Assembly: GCA_017163975.1 (NCBI GenBank)
Contig: JAFFSR010000397.1
Location: 1,369,501-1,433,500, forward strand
Direction: 5' to 3'
Length of the DNA stretch: 64,000 nt
Source: Anastatus disparis
Lineage: Eukaryota > Arthropoda > Insecta > Hymenoptera > Eupelmidae
The position numbers were made by a program, and so were the translations under genes. Shown one piece after another: positions 20,336 through 30,660 of this stretch. Positions within the stretch are counted from its first letter, which is position 1. Each line of letters begins with the position of its first letter. Under the pieces are notes generated by a model. That model made no database searches. It was not told the origin of the DNA and saw nothing but the letters and a program-made list of their open reading frames with translations.

Positions 20336-21910
20336 ATGGATTACGTAATAGATATTCAAGGCTTAAGAGATAAAGATAATAAATTTTTACCCAAAGAAGT
20401 GGCAGTAGTTTCTCTGCAAGAACAAGTAAGTGGTCATTGGATAATAGCACCACCCTACGAATTTGATAATTTACCAGAAGATATAAAAACTAGTAACGAT
20501 TACGTGTCGTCACGTCTACACGGTTTACAGTGGTTCGATGGTGACGTTATTCTACGCAAATTACGGTATCATTTTTACAACATAGCGAGAAATGCTGTAA
20601 GAATTTACGTCAGAGGTGCTGAAAAGGCTAGATACATAGAATCTATTATGGCACGTAACGTTATAAATATAGAGGATTACACCACCACAGGCTTTACCGA
20701 CTTACAAAGACAGTTTCCTTCCCAGAAAATATGCTGTTTTCACGCTTGCCAAGAAAACCTCTATAAAAAGGAGTACTGTGCCATGCAGAGATCACATCTG
20801 TTGAGAGAGTGGCTTTATTCACTACTCCCTCAAGAATCTCAACAAAATCTGCCTAAAAGAAGTTGTGAACTATTCTATGACTCTCTTCAAAAACTTGCTT
20901 ACAAGAAAAACAGCATTGTCAGATTTGGATCAAGTGTGACTTTTACGGGAATCGACGAAGTAGACGATGACGACGACGACGATAAAACCATAGAATACGC
21001 GAGTGATGATGATCAGAATTGTAGTTTAACACAGGAAAATAATACAAATGAACACCAGTCAGATAATAAGGGCCCTGGAAGGGCTGAAAGCCAAAACAAT
21101 TGGCGTATACGCAGCAGATCGAATTTGCCAAACCTTTTATTATCTACTACCTATGCGCTCAATAAGTCGAACTCAAAGAGAATTTGTGTCGGTCTTGAAT
21201 ATAGCGGCGGATACTATCACGAAGTTATTAAACTAGTTTCATCAGGTGGCTCGCACAAAAGTATCTCTCTTGATCGCCGTAGCTGGGATTTTCTCAAAGA
21301 TCAATTTGACGCCATTACAGCTTATTTTCATAATTCTTATTCTTTTTATCAAGATTTCGGAAGACCAACTAAATTGTTTCTAACCAATCATAATTTAAAT
21401 TTCACCACATCATACGGCAACAAATCTATCAGCATTGACGAAAGACCTCACCCAAACGAGATACACGTCTCCGAGGAAGAAGAAGAGACTCCAGGACAAT
21501 CGCTCTGCAAAAAGAGAAAGACTTTCAATCATCCATCAGGTATAGTCATGCAACAGTCAACATTCGAAGGTCTTCGTCAACAAAGTGTCTTGGTAGGTCT
21601 TCTTCTCAACGATTTAAGCGAGCGTGTCGGTAAGGTCAACCGTACTACTGATCACATACTAGACTTTTTAAGAAATAAACTTGGACAAGAAGGACTGGAC
21701 AACGCAAAAGTAATTCTTAACGACTACAAATCATTTAAACAATACTATTCTATTCTCAATACCGAATTGGAAGGTTACGTCACAGAAAATATGGTAGATG
21801 ATACGGATCATTATAAAAGCTTATATTTAAAATTTGTTTTATCTGAAATATCCGCATTTAGTTTACCGATGATTGTAAAAGATTTGAGGGATGTAATGAT
21901 TCCTGTATAA
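20336..21910 (+). CDS. 524-aa Polinton protein of unknown function, right copy
   Basis: 524 aa from ATG 20336, full length, with the same domains as the left copy: N-terminal compact domain beginning MDYVIDIQG, Cys/His cluster near residue 135, acidic run near 210, helical C-terminus. Differs from the left copy at Lys/Glu in NKGPG and Asn/Thr in SYGNKS. It is the outermost gene in both arms, so in this palindrome it sits next to both ends. Enzymatic or virion role not assigned. Confidence 0.75.
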   Translation: MDYVIDIQGLRDKDNKFLPKEVAVVSLQEQVSGHWIIAPPYEFDNLPEDIKTSNDYVSSRLHGLQWFDGDVILRKLRYHFYNIARNAVRIYVRGAEKARYIESIMARNVINIEDYTTTGFTDLQRQFPSQKICCFHACQENLYKKEYCAMQRSHLLREWLYSLLPQESQQNLPKRSCELFYDSLQKLAYKKNSIVRFGSSVTFTGIDEVDDDDDDDKTIEYASDDDQNCSLTQENNTNEHQSDNKGPGRAESQNNWRIRSRSNLPNLLLSTTYALNKSNSKRICVGLEYSGGYYHEVIKLVSSGGSHKSISLDRRSWDFLKDQFDAITAYFHNSYSFYQDFGRPTKLFLTNHNLNFTTSYGNKSISIDERPHPNEIHVSEEEEETPGQSLCKKRKTFNHPSGIVMQQSTFEGLRQQSVLVGLLLNDLSERVGKVNRTTDHILDFLRNKLGQEGLDNAKVILNDYKSFKQYYSILNTELEGYVTENMVDDTDHYKSLYLKFVLSEISAFSLPMIVKDLRDVMIPV

Positions 21911-22604
21911 AAATATATGTTAATATTAATAAATTGCTTTAATTGTGTAAATGACTTGTTTTTTTTTAACTATAAAAGCAACCACCCTTTCCAATAATTC
22001 TTCATTTATTTTATAACGATTGCTCGAAATAGACATGGGGCAATGCACAGGTAAGATCGCTTCATTACGTTCTACAGACAGTGCTATAAAAAGAGAAAAT
22101 TATAAGGAACATTATAAAAAAGAAACAGTAAAATTTGAACGTTCTCAAAAACATAATTAAAAAAATAACACAAATGAAAATATTCATTTTAATAATAACT
22201 TTTTACAATAAATAATCTGTCTCTTATCATATCTGTATATCACGCGTTTAACACTATGGGTCAATAAATCAATCATCATCAACCTGGAAACAATATTCTG
22301 ATAAATTCTTAACAAACACTTTTTCTATTCCTGAAAGGAAAGGATACAAAAATTTTTAATTAAAAAAAAAATTCATATACTTACATACGGTCCTTTTTAG
22401 GACCAACAAAAGTTTATACGTAAGAAATAACAATTAATAGATAAAAAATACTATATAACATTCAGACCTTTAATATTATAAAATATATTTTTTATATCAA
22501 TATTTTTTCATAACAATGTTATATGATTTTTAATTACTTATTTATTCAATTTTTATAATGTTACTCACATTAAAAAATATACATATACACACATTAGTTA
22601 TATA
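21911..22604 (+). other. Outer flank of right arm and junction, no gene
   Basis: 3' region of the 524-aa gene up to the end of arm similarity at 22519, then unique AT-rich sequence. It mirrors the left outer flank with more differences than the genes show, including a loss of about 60 bases near 22266 and changes at homopolymers. Confidence 0.5.
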
Positions 22605-23175
22605 TGTCCTTTGGCCGTATTCAGGTGGAATATGAATCGAGGACAATGTTTGTTGCTTGAGCTGAAATTGCCGAGGGCGCGCGAAGCGCGCCCGAGGTAG
22701 GTTTCTGCTCAAGCGGCAAACATTGTTCGAGATTCAGATTCCACCTGAATAAACGGCCAAAGGACATAGATGATTTTATGTCCGAAGTAGGCCGTATGAG
22801 GAAATATAACTTATTAGTTGAAAATATTAATTTTTTTTTCAATACTTTTAAAAGTAAATTTTAGTTCTATTGATTTTTTCTTTTGTTTCTTTGATTGACA
22901 TTTTGTAATGAGTATAGCTGCTGTCGAAGCGCGATTCATTTTTTTTTTCACTAACCTACGTTCAATATGATTGCTCTTTGACATATTGAACGAAACATAG
23001 TAGGATCGGTGATGCCATATTGATTTCTCCTGAGACATATTGAGTCTCAATATGTCTCAGGAAGACATATAATTCTTGCAATAAGTCGAGGAGCGCGTCT
23101 GAGACATATGGGATGCCAATACAAATTTAGCATGCTCTTTACATACTGACACGAATACGGCCTACGAGGACATAA
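22605..23175. mobile_element. Foldback element with TATGTCC...GGCCGTATTC ends
   Basis: The left end TATGTCCTTTGGCCGTATTC and the complement of the right end (AATACGGCCTACGAGGACATA) pair imperfectly. The left part (22606-22769) is itself a hairpin whose arms include TTTGGCCGTATTCAGGTGGA and pair around a GC-rich core GCGCGCGAAGCGCGC. Non-autonomous MITE-like element, possibly composite. Confidence 0.6.
23028..23060. repeat. Perfect 33-base palindrome
   Basis: CCTGAGACATATTGAG and its reverse complement flank a single central base. It lies inside the foldback element; nearby ACATATTGA words suggest expansion of a short motif. Confidence 0.7.
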
Positions 23176-23737
23176 ACATATATACTATTCTTACGGCTGT
23201 AAAGAAAAAAGACAGAAGATGCAAATCATTAAGGGTTTCAAGGTCACCATAGAACCTATAACACCCTCAGACAGGTGCGGGAGAGAGGACACCTTATTCA
23301 CCCAGATAGGTGGGGGGAAAGTGGGTCAAATCAATTCACGATTATACAACCCCTTTATACCATCCAGACATGAAAAGGGGAGCGAGACAAGGGGTCGAGA
23401 CAGGGGGAGCGAAACAATGGGGGAGAGAGATAGGTGCAAAAAACCGATATGTCTCGCTATACCATTCCATATACTACACTCCTGGTTAGTACAACTGATT
23501 AGGTAACCATTAACTCGATAAAATATCTGGCCAAAAACTTACAGCAGAACCTCAGAACATAATACATAGACAAGTTTTTTTCCAGAATGCCAGAGTTTAT
23601 CATTACTCATGTTGATTAGTAGGATGGTATCAATAGAATTTGAATTTTGATAATGACTATTTCTCCCGTGTATAAATGAAAAATATTGTTATAAAAATAT
23701 ATTTACTATATGATATATGTAAAATTGTAAATTATAT
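23176..23737. other. Intergenic, no convincing gene
   Basis: A 95-aa frame at 23219-23506 has a mixed, Arg/Gly-rich composition with no recognisable domain and is probably chance. Confidence 0.4.
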
Positions 23738-23835
23738 AATAGTATATTGTGTAACGAGTGAGGTTTAGTTGACTTACCCTCGTGTGCAATAGTCAACTAA
23801 ACCGAACGAGATTCACATACTATTTTTTCTCATAA
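23738..23835. mobile_element. Short hairpin element, ATAGTATATTGTG family
   Basis: Starts ATAGTATATTGTGTAACGAG and ends with TACTATTTTTTCTCAT. Inside, GGTTTAGTTGACT and AGTCAACTAAACC form a hairpin. Related starts occur at 29229 and 53739. Confidence 0.55.
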
Positions 23836-23846
23836 GTGCTGGGTGT

Positions 23847-23910
23847 AAGAGAGAGAGATAGATAGATAGATAGGTGTGTTTATTTTATGTACAATATGTT
23901 GTATAATTTT

Positions 23911-23937
<27 letters not shown>
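23847..23937. repeat. GA/GATA microsatellites
   Basis: AGAGAGAGATAGATAGATAG at about 23849-23872 and (AG)n at 23910-23936. Confidence 0.9.
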
Positions 23938-23943
<6 letters not shown>

Positions 23944-25242
23944 TTGGGGCGCGGTAAGGGGGGGTTGGGGCGAAGCCCATTTAAAAAAATTAATATGTAA
24001 ATATTAAAAAAACGATTCATAAAAATATTATATTTTTGCGTCGCGAACAACTTTCATCAAGAAGCTAGCACACGACTGACTCGTACATAGATACTTGTAC
24101 ACGTTCTGGCGTGTTTCGATACAACATTATTTTTCTCTCTCTCTCCTATCATCTTCGCCCGCATGACACTACTTATGCATATACCATCAAAATCGTGGTG
24201 TTGTCAAACAAATTTAAAAATTAAATCATCATCAGGGGCTTTATTGAATCGTTCGATGTATCGCTCTTTCTGAAGATGAATTGAATCATTCAAAAGAAAA
24301 ATATAATAGAAATAACTCGACATAAAAGAAATTTTTCGTAACTGCGCGATCGAACTTACAGCTCACCAATCAATTTAACAATAAGAATAAGTAAACAAAT
24401 TGCGCAAACAATAAAAAAAAATCATAATTACAAAATATCCGCTACTAACCGCACAATTGACTTGTTTATGAACTGTAAATCAAAGTTCTATAAATATAAT
24501 TATAAAATATATTTTCCGAATCGTGCTAGTGAAAAAGTTCAATTCAATAAATAGATTTTAATCAACTAGTTCCTGGTTATAATTTATTTAACAACCCAAC
24601 CAACTACAAGCAGGCAACCAGAGGGGAGCACCACGCCATATTTCAACACTTTGACCAAAAATTTAATTTATCTACGACCACGCAGCCAACCCATAAAAAG
24701 GTAAGTGATTTCGTTCCTCTACCCTGCATACGAGGCAAGAAATATCTCACGATTAAATATAACGTCCGAGTAAACCTATTTAAGTTGACCGGATATAACA
24801 ATTACTTATTCTGATATCTGATTTAACGCTCTCACTAACTCTTTTCTTACTTTATCATTTCTTCTCTGTCCTTCTATCTCACATTGATCCTCAATTTACC
24901 CTCTTACACTCACTCTCACTTTTTCCCTTCTCAATAGAAATTATGTTTTTTACATTGGAATCATACTTTAAAAAATAAAATCAAATAACTCTAACTCAAT
25001 GAGCTCTATGAGAAAGCATTGCGCCAAAGCACTTGGCAGCGTTTTTGTAACTGTTTACAAAATATTTAAGAACTATTTTTTCAATATTAAAAATAAATTA
25101 ATACTTTTGGAATATGGAAAATAACAAAATTAACAGCTTCTTTAATGTTACATTTATTTGTTTATAAATTGTAATTATAGCTAAATACAAAATATTCAGG
25201 TATACTTCATATCATTTTAATTTATATTAATACTCTGAATAT
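23938..25242. other. Intergenic, no gene seen
   Basis: AT-rich sequence with a short G-rich patch at 23940-23975. No frame of note and no recognised element. Confidence 0.5.
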
Positions 25243-25690
25243 TTATATAATTACCTTCTGGAAATCAGATGAAATCATTTTTCTTACAGGTGTAGGTTGT
25301 TTTTGTAAAATTTCAAGTTTTAATACATTAGTAGGAGAATCTAAGTGCTTAACAACAATCCCCAAATGCATACCACAAGAGGCATCCCTCATTCTTGTAT
25401 CACGAATATCTGGCTTTTGTGTTAAATAAGATTCAAAGAGAACATTCCTTAGTTTTTGATTCATGTGACTCTGTTGCATTTAGTTTTGAGCATACAACAT
25501 AATTTTACCAGTAATTTGCACATACAAGGAATTTATTTTATCTGACTGTCCGTAAGTTGTTGGTTTAAATTTTGACAATAAAGCCAAAATAAGATTTTGT
25601 AGTTCATTTCATTATTATATCTTGGAGTGCGTTTTTCGAAATTTCCAACTTCTCCATCCACTATTTAAACATACCTGAAAGAAAATAAAA
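25243..25690 (-). pseudogene. Degenerate exon of an unrecognised multicopy gene, copy 1
   Basis: On the minus strand a pyrimidine tract and TTTCAG near 25680 could be an acceptor and GGTAATTA near 25255 a donor. The best open piece (25479-25243) has MRDASCGMHLGIVVKHLDSP. Upstream the frame has stops. A second copy at 28889-29228 has similar sense but different stops (GIVVKHL retained), so both look like decayed copies of one gene or transposon-borne gene. A partial third repeat of its donor end lies at 25745-25860. Family unknown. Confidence 0.45.
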
Positions 25691-26142
25691 AACATTTTTC
25701 ACGCGAAAATTTTTTTAAAATAAAGAAAATGTTATGAGACATTGAGGTATACTTCATATAATTTTAATTTATTTATAGTGATACTCTTAAAATATATGTA
25801 ATTGCCTTTTTCAGATCAGATGAACTCATTTTTCTTACAAATGTACATTGTCTTTCTACACTGAAAAAAATAGAATCTAAGAATAAGAGGAAAAATCTAT
25901 TTGATTCTTAGTTCTTGAATCAAATAGAAATCTAGTTGTACTTAATAACTATAATCATCTTGCAAAATCGCAGTAATCTAGGTTCTAGCAGAAAATCCTC
26001 TATCTTCAAGAAGAATTCTATCAGAATTTAGAGGATATATATTTATTAATAAAAACTACAAAGAAATTTTTTACATCATTTAGAATTCGTTACATCAGAA
26101 TGTATTTTTAATATTTTAGATAATTATCATGTTACTGAGAAT

Positions 26143-26786
26143 ATGAGTGCAGAAATTATACATGAGATTTTGAATGATGTTCAAATGTTGTTTCTCAGAT
26201 ATTATATGTCTTTATTATTCAAAAATATAGTAGAAGTAACAGATATTACATTAGAAACAATTAATTCTCGAATTAACAATTTTAATTACGGTACGCACGA
26301 AAATGACAGACCTCGTCCAATAACAGAGGTTTATTTAATTAACAATAGTGTAAATATGTACGTTTCGGAAATGCTTACTTTAATTTTGTATTTACCGTTG
26401 TTAATAGGTGATCTTATATCAAAAGATACAGAAAGCTGGAAATGGTTTTTAATAATGAAAGAAATTATAGATATAATTTTCTCGAACAAATTCAAATTGA
26501 GCTGCTACCGTATTTAAAATCATTGATAAAAGAATATTTAGATTTGAAATTAGAATTATTTCGAAACGATCCTTTGAAAACGAAACACCATTATTTATTA
26601 CATTACGTAGATTTATTTATAAAGATAGGACCAATAATTAACACTTGGTGTATGCACTTCGAAGCAAAACATAGAGTTTTTATTTCTTACGGTAGATTCT
26701 CAAAAAATACAGTTAATTTATCTCTATCTTTATGTAAAAAAATCAATTATCTCTTGCTTATACTTTGTTGGTTAAGAATTCAATAA
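26143..26786 (+). pseudogene. Fragment of a repeat-associated gene, one frameshift
   Basis: Two overlapping frames, 26143-26517 and 26442-26786, continue each other with a frame change near 26485. The second ends in HHYLLHYVDLFIKIGPIINT and WCMHFEAKHRVF, a His/Trp-Cys-rich pattern that I recall from a large family of repeat-associated arthropod and vertebrate proteins, probably of transposon origin. I cannot name the family. AT-rich codon use and the frameshift argue that it is dead. Confidence 0.4.
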
Positions 26787-26809
26787 AAAAAAACATTGTT
26801 TATGGACCT

Positions 26810-27198
26810 TTAAGAGGAGGTCACGTATCTCTGTCCTTTTCTAATCAAAGAAATGATTTTTTCACAAAAACTAATAACTTTATCAAAAAATGAAGAGAAA
26901 GCCGCATCTTCTATCAGAAAAAGCAATATTTTCTTTGATGAGAAAAAATTAATTTTATTGTTTCGTTCTCAAGAAAACCTTGAAATACCAAATTGTCCAC
27001 CCTAACCTCTATGATTTAAGTTTTTCAAGGTTTTTTTGAAAACGAAGCAATAGAATTAACTCTTTCTTATCTAAGAAAATATTGCTTTTTTTATTACGAG
27101 ATGCGGCTTTCTCTTCATTTTTTGCTAAAGTTGTTAGTTTGTGTAAAAAACTCAATTCTTTGATTAGAAAAGAACAGAGATACGTGACCTCCTCTTAA
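26810..27198. mobile_element. TTAA-flanked foldback MITE, copy 1
   Basis: TTAA at 26810-26813 is followed by GAGGAGGTCACGTATCTCTG; its complement precedes TTAA at 27195-27198. The arms pair imperfectly along most of their length. A diverged relative is at 55470-55858. The TTAA duplication is typical of piggyBac-type mobilisation. Confidence 0.7.
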
Positions 27199-27921
27199 AG
27201 ACGCAATCTTTGAGTTCTTCACCTGAATTTAAAAAATTCAAATCAACTTTTGATTCTCGAGATAATTATCGACATTTATATTAAAATGGTTTGAGGAAAC
27301 CAGAATCGTATTTAAATCAGGTCTCTTTTTGTGTTGGGAAAATATTGATATTCCACCTGTTTCCGTAGAAATAATTTATATATTTAAATATGATGAAAAT
27401 GAAAATATTTATTTAATATGAAAAAAATGGCATTCTTTAGGTTTCAATGAGCATGTTCATGCGCATTAGGTAGAAACGGAAAATGAATATATTACATGCT
27501 GCTTCAAAGATAAAAATGATTAATTTTTTTACTTGAATCATATGAATAAGATCATGTAAGCTAATGCTTACGTAGTTAGCGAGATATGTATTCAATAATT
27601 TCGAATAAAAATTACATTAAAAAATTTCAAATGGAATTTTCAGATTATTATTTATATAAAATATTCTAGTTTTCCTCTTGGTGGATGCAGATTTAATTTT
27701 TTTTAAAGTTTAGTTGCTTCAAAAATATTTCTGCTAAGTGGTAGCAGAATATCTATTAGAAGGAGGTCGATATCATTGAAGCAGATTTTCCTGTTAAGTC
27801 AAGTAGAATTCCACTATGGCTTAGAACAAAACGAAAATCTTCTACCACCAAGCGGATTCTCATTGGTTCTATTTTTTTCATTGTAACATTCAAGTTTTAA
27901 TGAATTAGTAGCAGAAACTAA
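27199..27921. other. Intergenic, no gene seen
   Basis: AT-rich. Its last 50 bases (TTCAAGTTTTAATGAATTAG) resemble the upstream edge of the degenerate exon at 25312-25345, so a second repeat copy starts here and is cut by the foldback that follows. Confidence 0.5.
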
Positions 27922-28888
27922 CTAGGAGAGTATCACAACTCCGGATCACGGATTTTGCTTAAACTTTGTTATAAATTTTCAAATGTCAAAACATGAAAGG
28001 AAACAATTTTAGACATCAACGCTCAGTATTTCCCTAGTTATTGGCAATTAAAGAAAATCACTGAAAAAGTGACTAGATTTTGAAACGCATACAGTTCTTA
28101 ACCCTTTCAGAACGGAATTATTATTTCATCATGAAAAGTTCTGATAACCATTTAGCGATGATAAGTGTTCATTTATTAAGCAATTTTTGCGATAAAAATT
28201 TTTTTTTTTTTTTTTTTTCTTTTCAAGTTTTCTCAGTTTCTATCAAAGATATAATAACTTAGGCCCTCAGTTTGAGATCGGAAATAGTCCACTTCAATCT
28301 AATACACATATTTTTTTTACAAAATTTGAAGCCACTTTTGCAAAATTTCAAAAAAAACAAAAAATGTCAATGTACATTGTAATGTACATTGGTTCTGAAA
28401 GGGTTAAGCCTTGATAGCTAGAAGTTTTAAACTTTTCTAAATGTAAGCTGAGCTCAAATCCTTTCGGGATAGTAGTTATAGCATGTCAAAATATTATTTT
28501 TTCCCAAACTTATGACGTAATAAACATTGGACCCAGTTCCAGTTTTTGTTATTAATTAATATTTTAAAAAGAAAACTCAGGTCCAATGTTTATTACGCTA
28601 TAACTTTGGGGAAAAATAATATTTTGACATGTTATTACTACTATTTCGAAAGGATTTGAGCCCAGCTTTCATTTTCAAAAAGTTTGAAACTTCTAGCTAT
28701 CAATAATAAGGAACTATATGCGTTTAAAAATATAGTAACTTTTTTAGTGATTGTCTGTAATTGGCTATAATTAGGGAAATATTGACCGTTATGGTCTAAA
28801 ATTCTGTTTGCTTTCATATTTTGACATTTGAAAACTTATCTAAAAGTTTGTGCGAAATCCGTGATTCAAAGTTGTGATACTCTCCAAG
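27922..28888. mobile_element. Foldback element with TAA duplication
   Basis: Ends CTAGGAGAGTATCACAACT and the inverse of CTTGGAGAGTATCACAACTT, flanked by TAA at 27919-27921 and 28889-28891. Nearly the whole element is an inverted repeat. It splits a repeat unit whose undisturbed relative is at 25340-25350. TWA duplications suggest PIF/Harbinger-type mobilisation. Confidence 0.7.
28102..28403. mobile_element. piggyBac-type MITE nested in the foldback
   Basis: Ends CCCTTTCAGAAC and GTTCTGAAAGGG, flanked by TTAA at 28098-28101 and 28404-28407. The opposite arm of the host foldback is uninterrupted at the same place, which proves the insertion. The 60-aa frame inside is chance. Confidence 0.8.
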
Positions 28889-29228
28889 TAAGTGCTTAAC
28901 AACAATTCCTAAATGCATATCATAAGAGGCATCCCTCATTCTTATATCACGAACATCTGATTTCTGTGTTCAATAAGGTTCAAAGACAACGTTTCTTAGT
29001 TTTTGATCCATGTGGCTATGTTGCATTTGGTTTTGAGCATACAGCATAATTTTACCAGCAATATGTACATACGAAGAATTTATTTTATCTGATTCTCCTT
29101 TAGGTGTTGGTTAAAATTTTGGCAATAGAGCCAACATAAGCTTTTGTAGTTTATTCCATTATTATCTTTTAAAGTGCGTTCTTCTAAATTTCTAACTTTC
29201 TTATTTATTATTTATGCATATCTAAAAA
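28889..29228 (-). pseudogene. Degenerate exon of the unrecognised multicopy gene, copy 2
   Basis: Matches 25350-25690 over about 340 bases with scattered changes. On the minus strand RMRDASYDMHLGIVVKHL is still readable with different stops from copy 1. It is bordered by the foldback on one side and an insertion on the other. Confidence 0.45.
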
Positions 29229-29990
29229 AATAGTATATTATGCTACGTGGGGTAAAAATGCGGCATTCTAGGCCGGCATGGATTTAGCTCACGAGGCGAA
29301 GCCGAGAGAGCTAAAATGCCGGCCTACAGTGTCGCATTTTTATCCCAAGTGGCATATACGATTTTTTCTCATACCGGGCTAAAAACACGTACAACTTAGA
29401 CTTATTAATAATTCATCATTAATGAAAAACCAGCGCGAAAAATCATCTGCTACTCTCGGCCGAATATATTTTTTCTTTATCTGCTACTCTCTCACTGATG
29501 ATAATTCATTAAATAAACCATCGATTTATCATTATAATACGCTCTTATTATACTCTTATTATAACACACAATGGATTATAATTCAAAAAAATAAAACAAA
29601 TATAATTCTAAAAAATACAAAATTAAATTACACAATCAATCGCATCACTAATGATAATTCATTAAATAAACCATCAATATATCATTATAATACGCTCTTA
29701 CTATATACTCTTATTATAACATATTATAGATTATAATTCATAAAATAAAACAAATATAATTCTAAAAAATAAAAAATAAAATTACACATTCGATCACATC
29801 ATAAATTTTAACTTTTTATAACAAAAAGTAATATTTACAAACTTTTCTATAATACATATGAGAGAGTCGATGTTTGTAACCGATGAATAGAACAGGATAG
29901 ACTTATGTAATACATATAAAAGAAAGAGAGAGAGGGAGAGAGCAAATGTTGTAGCTGATGTTTTCAAAAGAATAGGTTATAATATACATG

Positions 29991-30070
<80 letters not shown>

Positions 30071-30236
30071 GACGCTTATAACCGTAAACAGAAAAGGATA
30101 AGCGTATACTCCCCACTCTTAAAACGCACGAAAGAGACTCGAGAATAAGTCGGAGCGTGCCGGCCTGAAAGCATAAGTTTTTACTGCTTGCGTTCGACCA
30201 TTAATGACGTGTTTTTAGCCGGGGTATGAGAAAAAA
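29229..30236. mobile_element. Composite insertion of hairpin and TIR element
   Basis: Interrupts repeat copy 2: similarity to 25690 resumes at ACATTTTTCAC near 30237. The first 145 bases are a hairpin beginning ATAGTATATTATG, with a GC-rich core around GAGGCGAAGCC. Then TTTTTTCTCATACC at about 29367 and its complement at 30222-30235, each continuing into GGCTAAAAACACGT, form terminal inverted repeats. Two partial direct repeats (AATTCATTAAATAAACCATC) lie inside. No transposase. Confidence 0.6.
29994..30068. repeat. (AG)n microsatellite
   Basis: Nearly pure AG dinucleotide run of about 75 bases. Confidence 0.95.
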
Positions 30237-30273
30237 CATTTTTCACCCGTATATTGTTTGAAAATAAAGAAAA

Positions 30274-30606
30274 TTATATTGAACAAAATTTACCAATGTT
30301 TGCAGAACGAGCAATAACTCCAGTTAAACAAGCAACTTTGTTCATAAACAATAAATTAAAACTTGGTAAGACATTTCTAAAAGCCATTTCTATTGTATCC
30401 CAATGACTCTGTAAAAGTCCACAAATTTGTATTAGACATAATTGGTTCTCCGTACCAAGTGTGGTAAGCAATGCGTTGCTTAAATAAAGCATTGATAAAA
30501 ATATCTCTGAAAATCTTCGACCGAAAGATGGAAGAAAAGATGGATCACTGCCATCATAACTACCATAACTATCATGAACAACATGATGTTTATCAACTAC
30601 AGACAC
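30274..30606 (-). pseudogene. Upstream exon of the unrecognised gene
   Basis: Open on the minus strand for 110 codons (FRNVLPSFNLLFMNKVACLT near the end), reading toward GTAAATTTTG near 30291, a possible donor. It would splice toward copy 2 at 28889-29228, which lies downstream. No ATG opens it (GTG at 30606). The family is unknown; it is part of the same decayed gene as the two exon copies. Confidence 0.35.
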
Positions 30607-30660
30607 GCTTAAAAGACAAAATGAAATCTTATTTTCTGATACACTTTTTGATCCGAGTTT

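Larger units (their letters stand above)
7641..22519. mobile_element. Polinton/Maverick virus-like element in palindromic form
   Basis: A 14.9 kb unit in which minus-strand genes on the left are mirrored by plus-strand genes on the right. Corresponding coordinates sum to about 30220-30222 over almost the whole length. The gene set (double-jelly-roll capsid protein, penton-like protein, pVI-like membrane-active protein, chromodomain integrase, packaging ATPase) is that of Polinton/Maverick elements and adintoviruses. Protein-primed polymerase B and the adenain-like protease are absent. Outer limits are where the arms stop matching (AACATTGTT on both sides); real element termini and target duplications were not identified. 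Confidence 0.85.
15783..22519 (+). repeat. Right arm of Polinton palindrome
   Basis: Inverted copy of the left arm. The inner end is AAACAAAAAATTATG at 15783-15797, matching the complement of 14439-14425. Relative to the left arm it lacks one A in the integrase gene, one base at the capsid frameshift site, and about 60 bases near 22266. Confidence 0.9.

Noticed and set aside
7641..22519. Palindrome as a sequencing or assembly fold-back
   Set aside because: A fold-back gives identical arms with no spacer. Here there is a unique 1.34 kb centre, several substitutions, indels in both directions and a 60-base deletion. It is not wholly excluded without reads.
23219..23506. 95-aa plus-strand gene
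   Set aside because: No recognisable motif, purine-run-derived Arg/Gly stretches, no neighbours supporting it.
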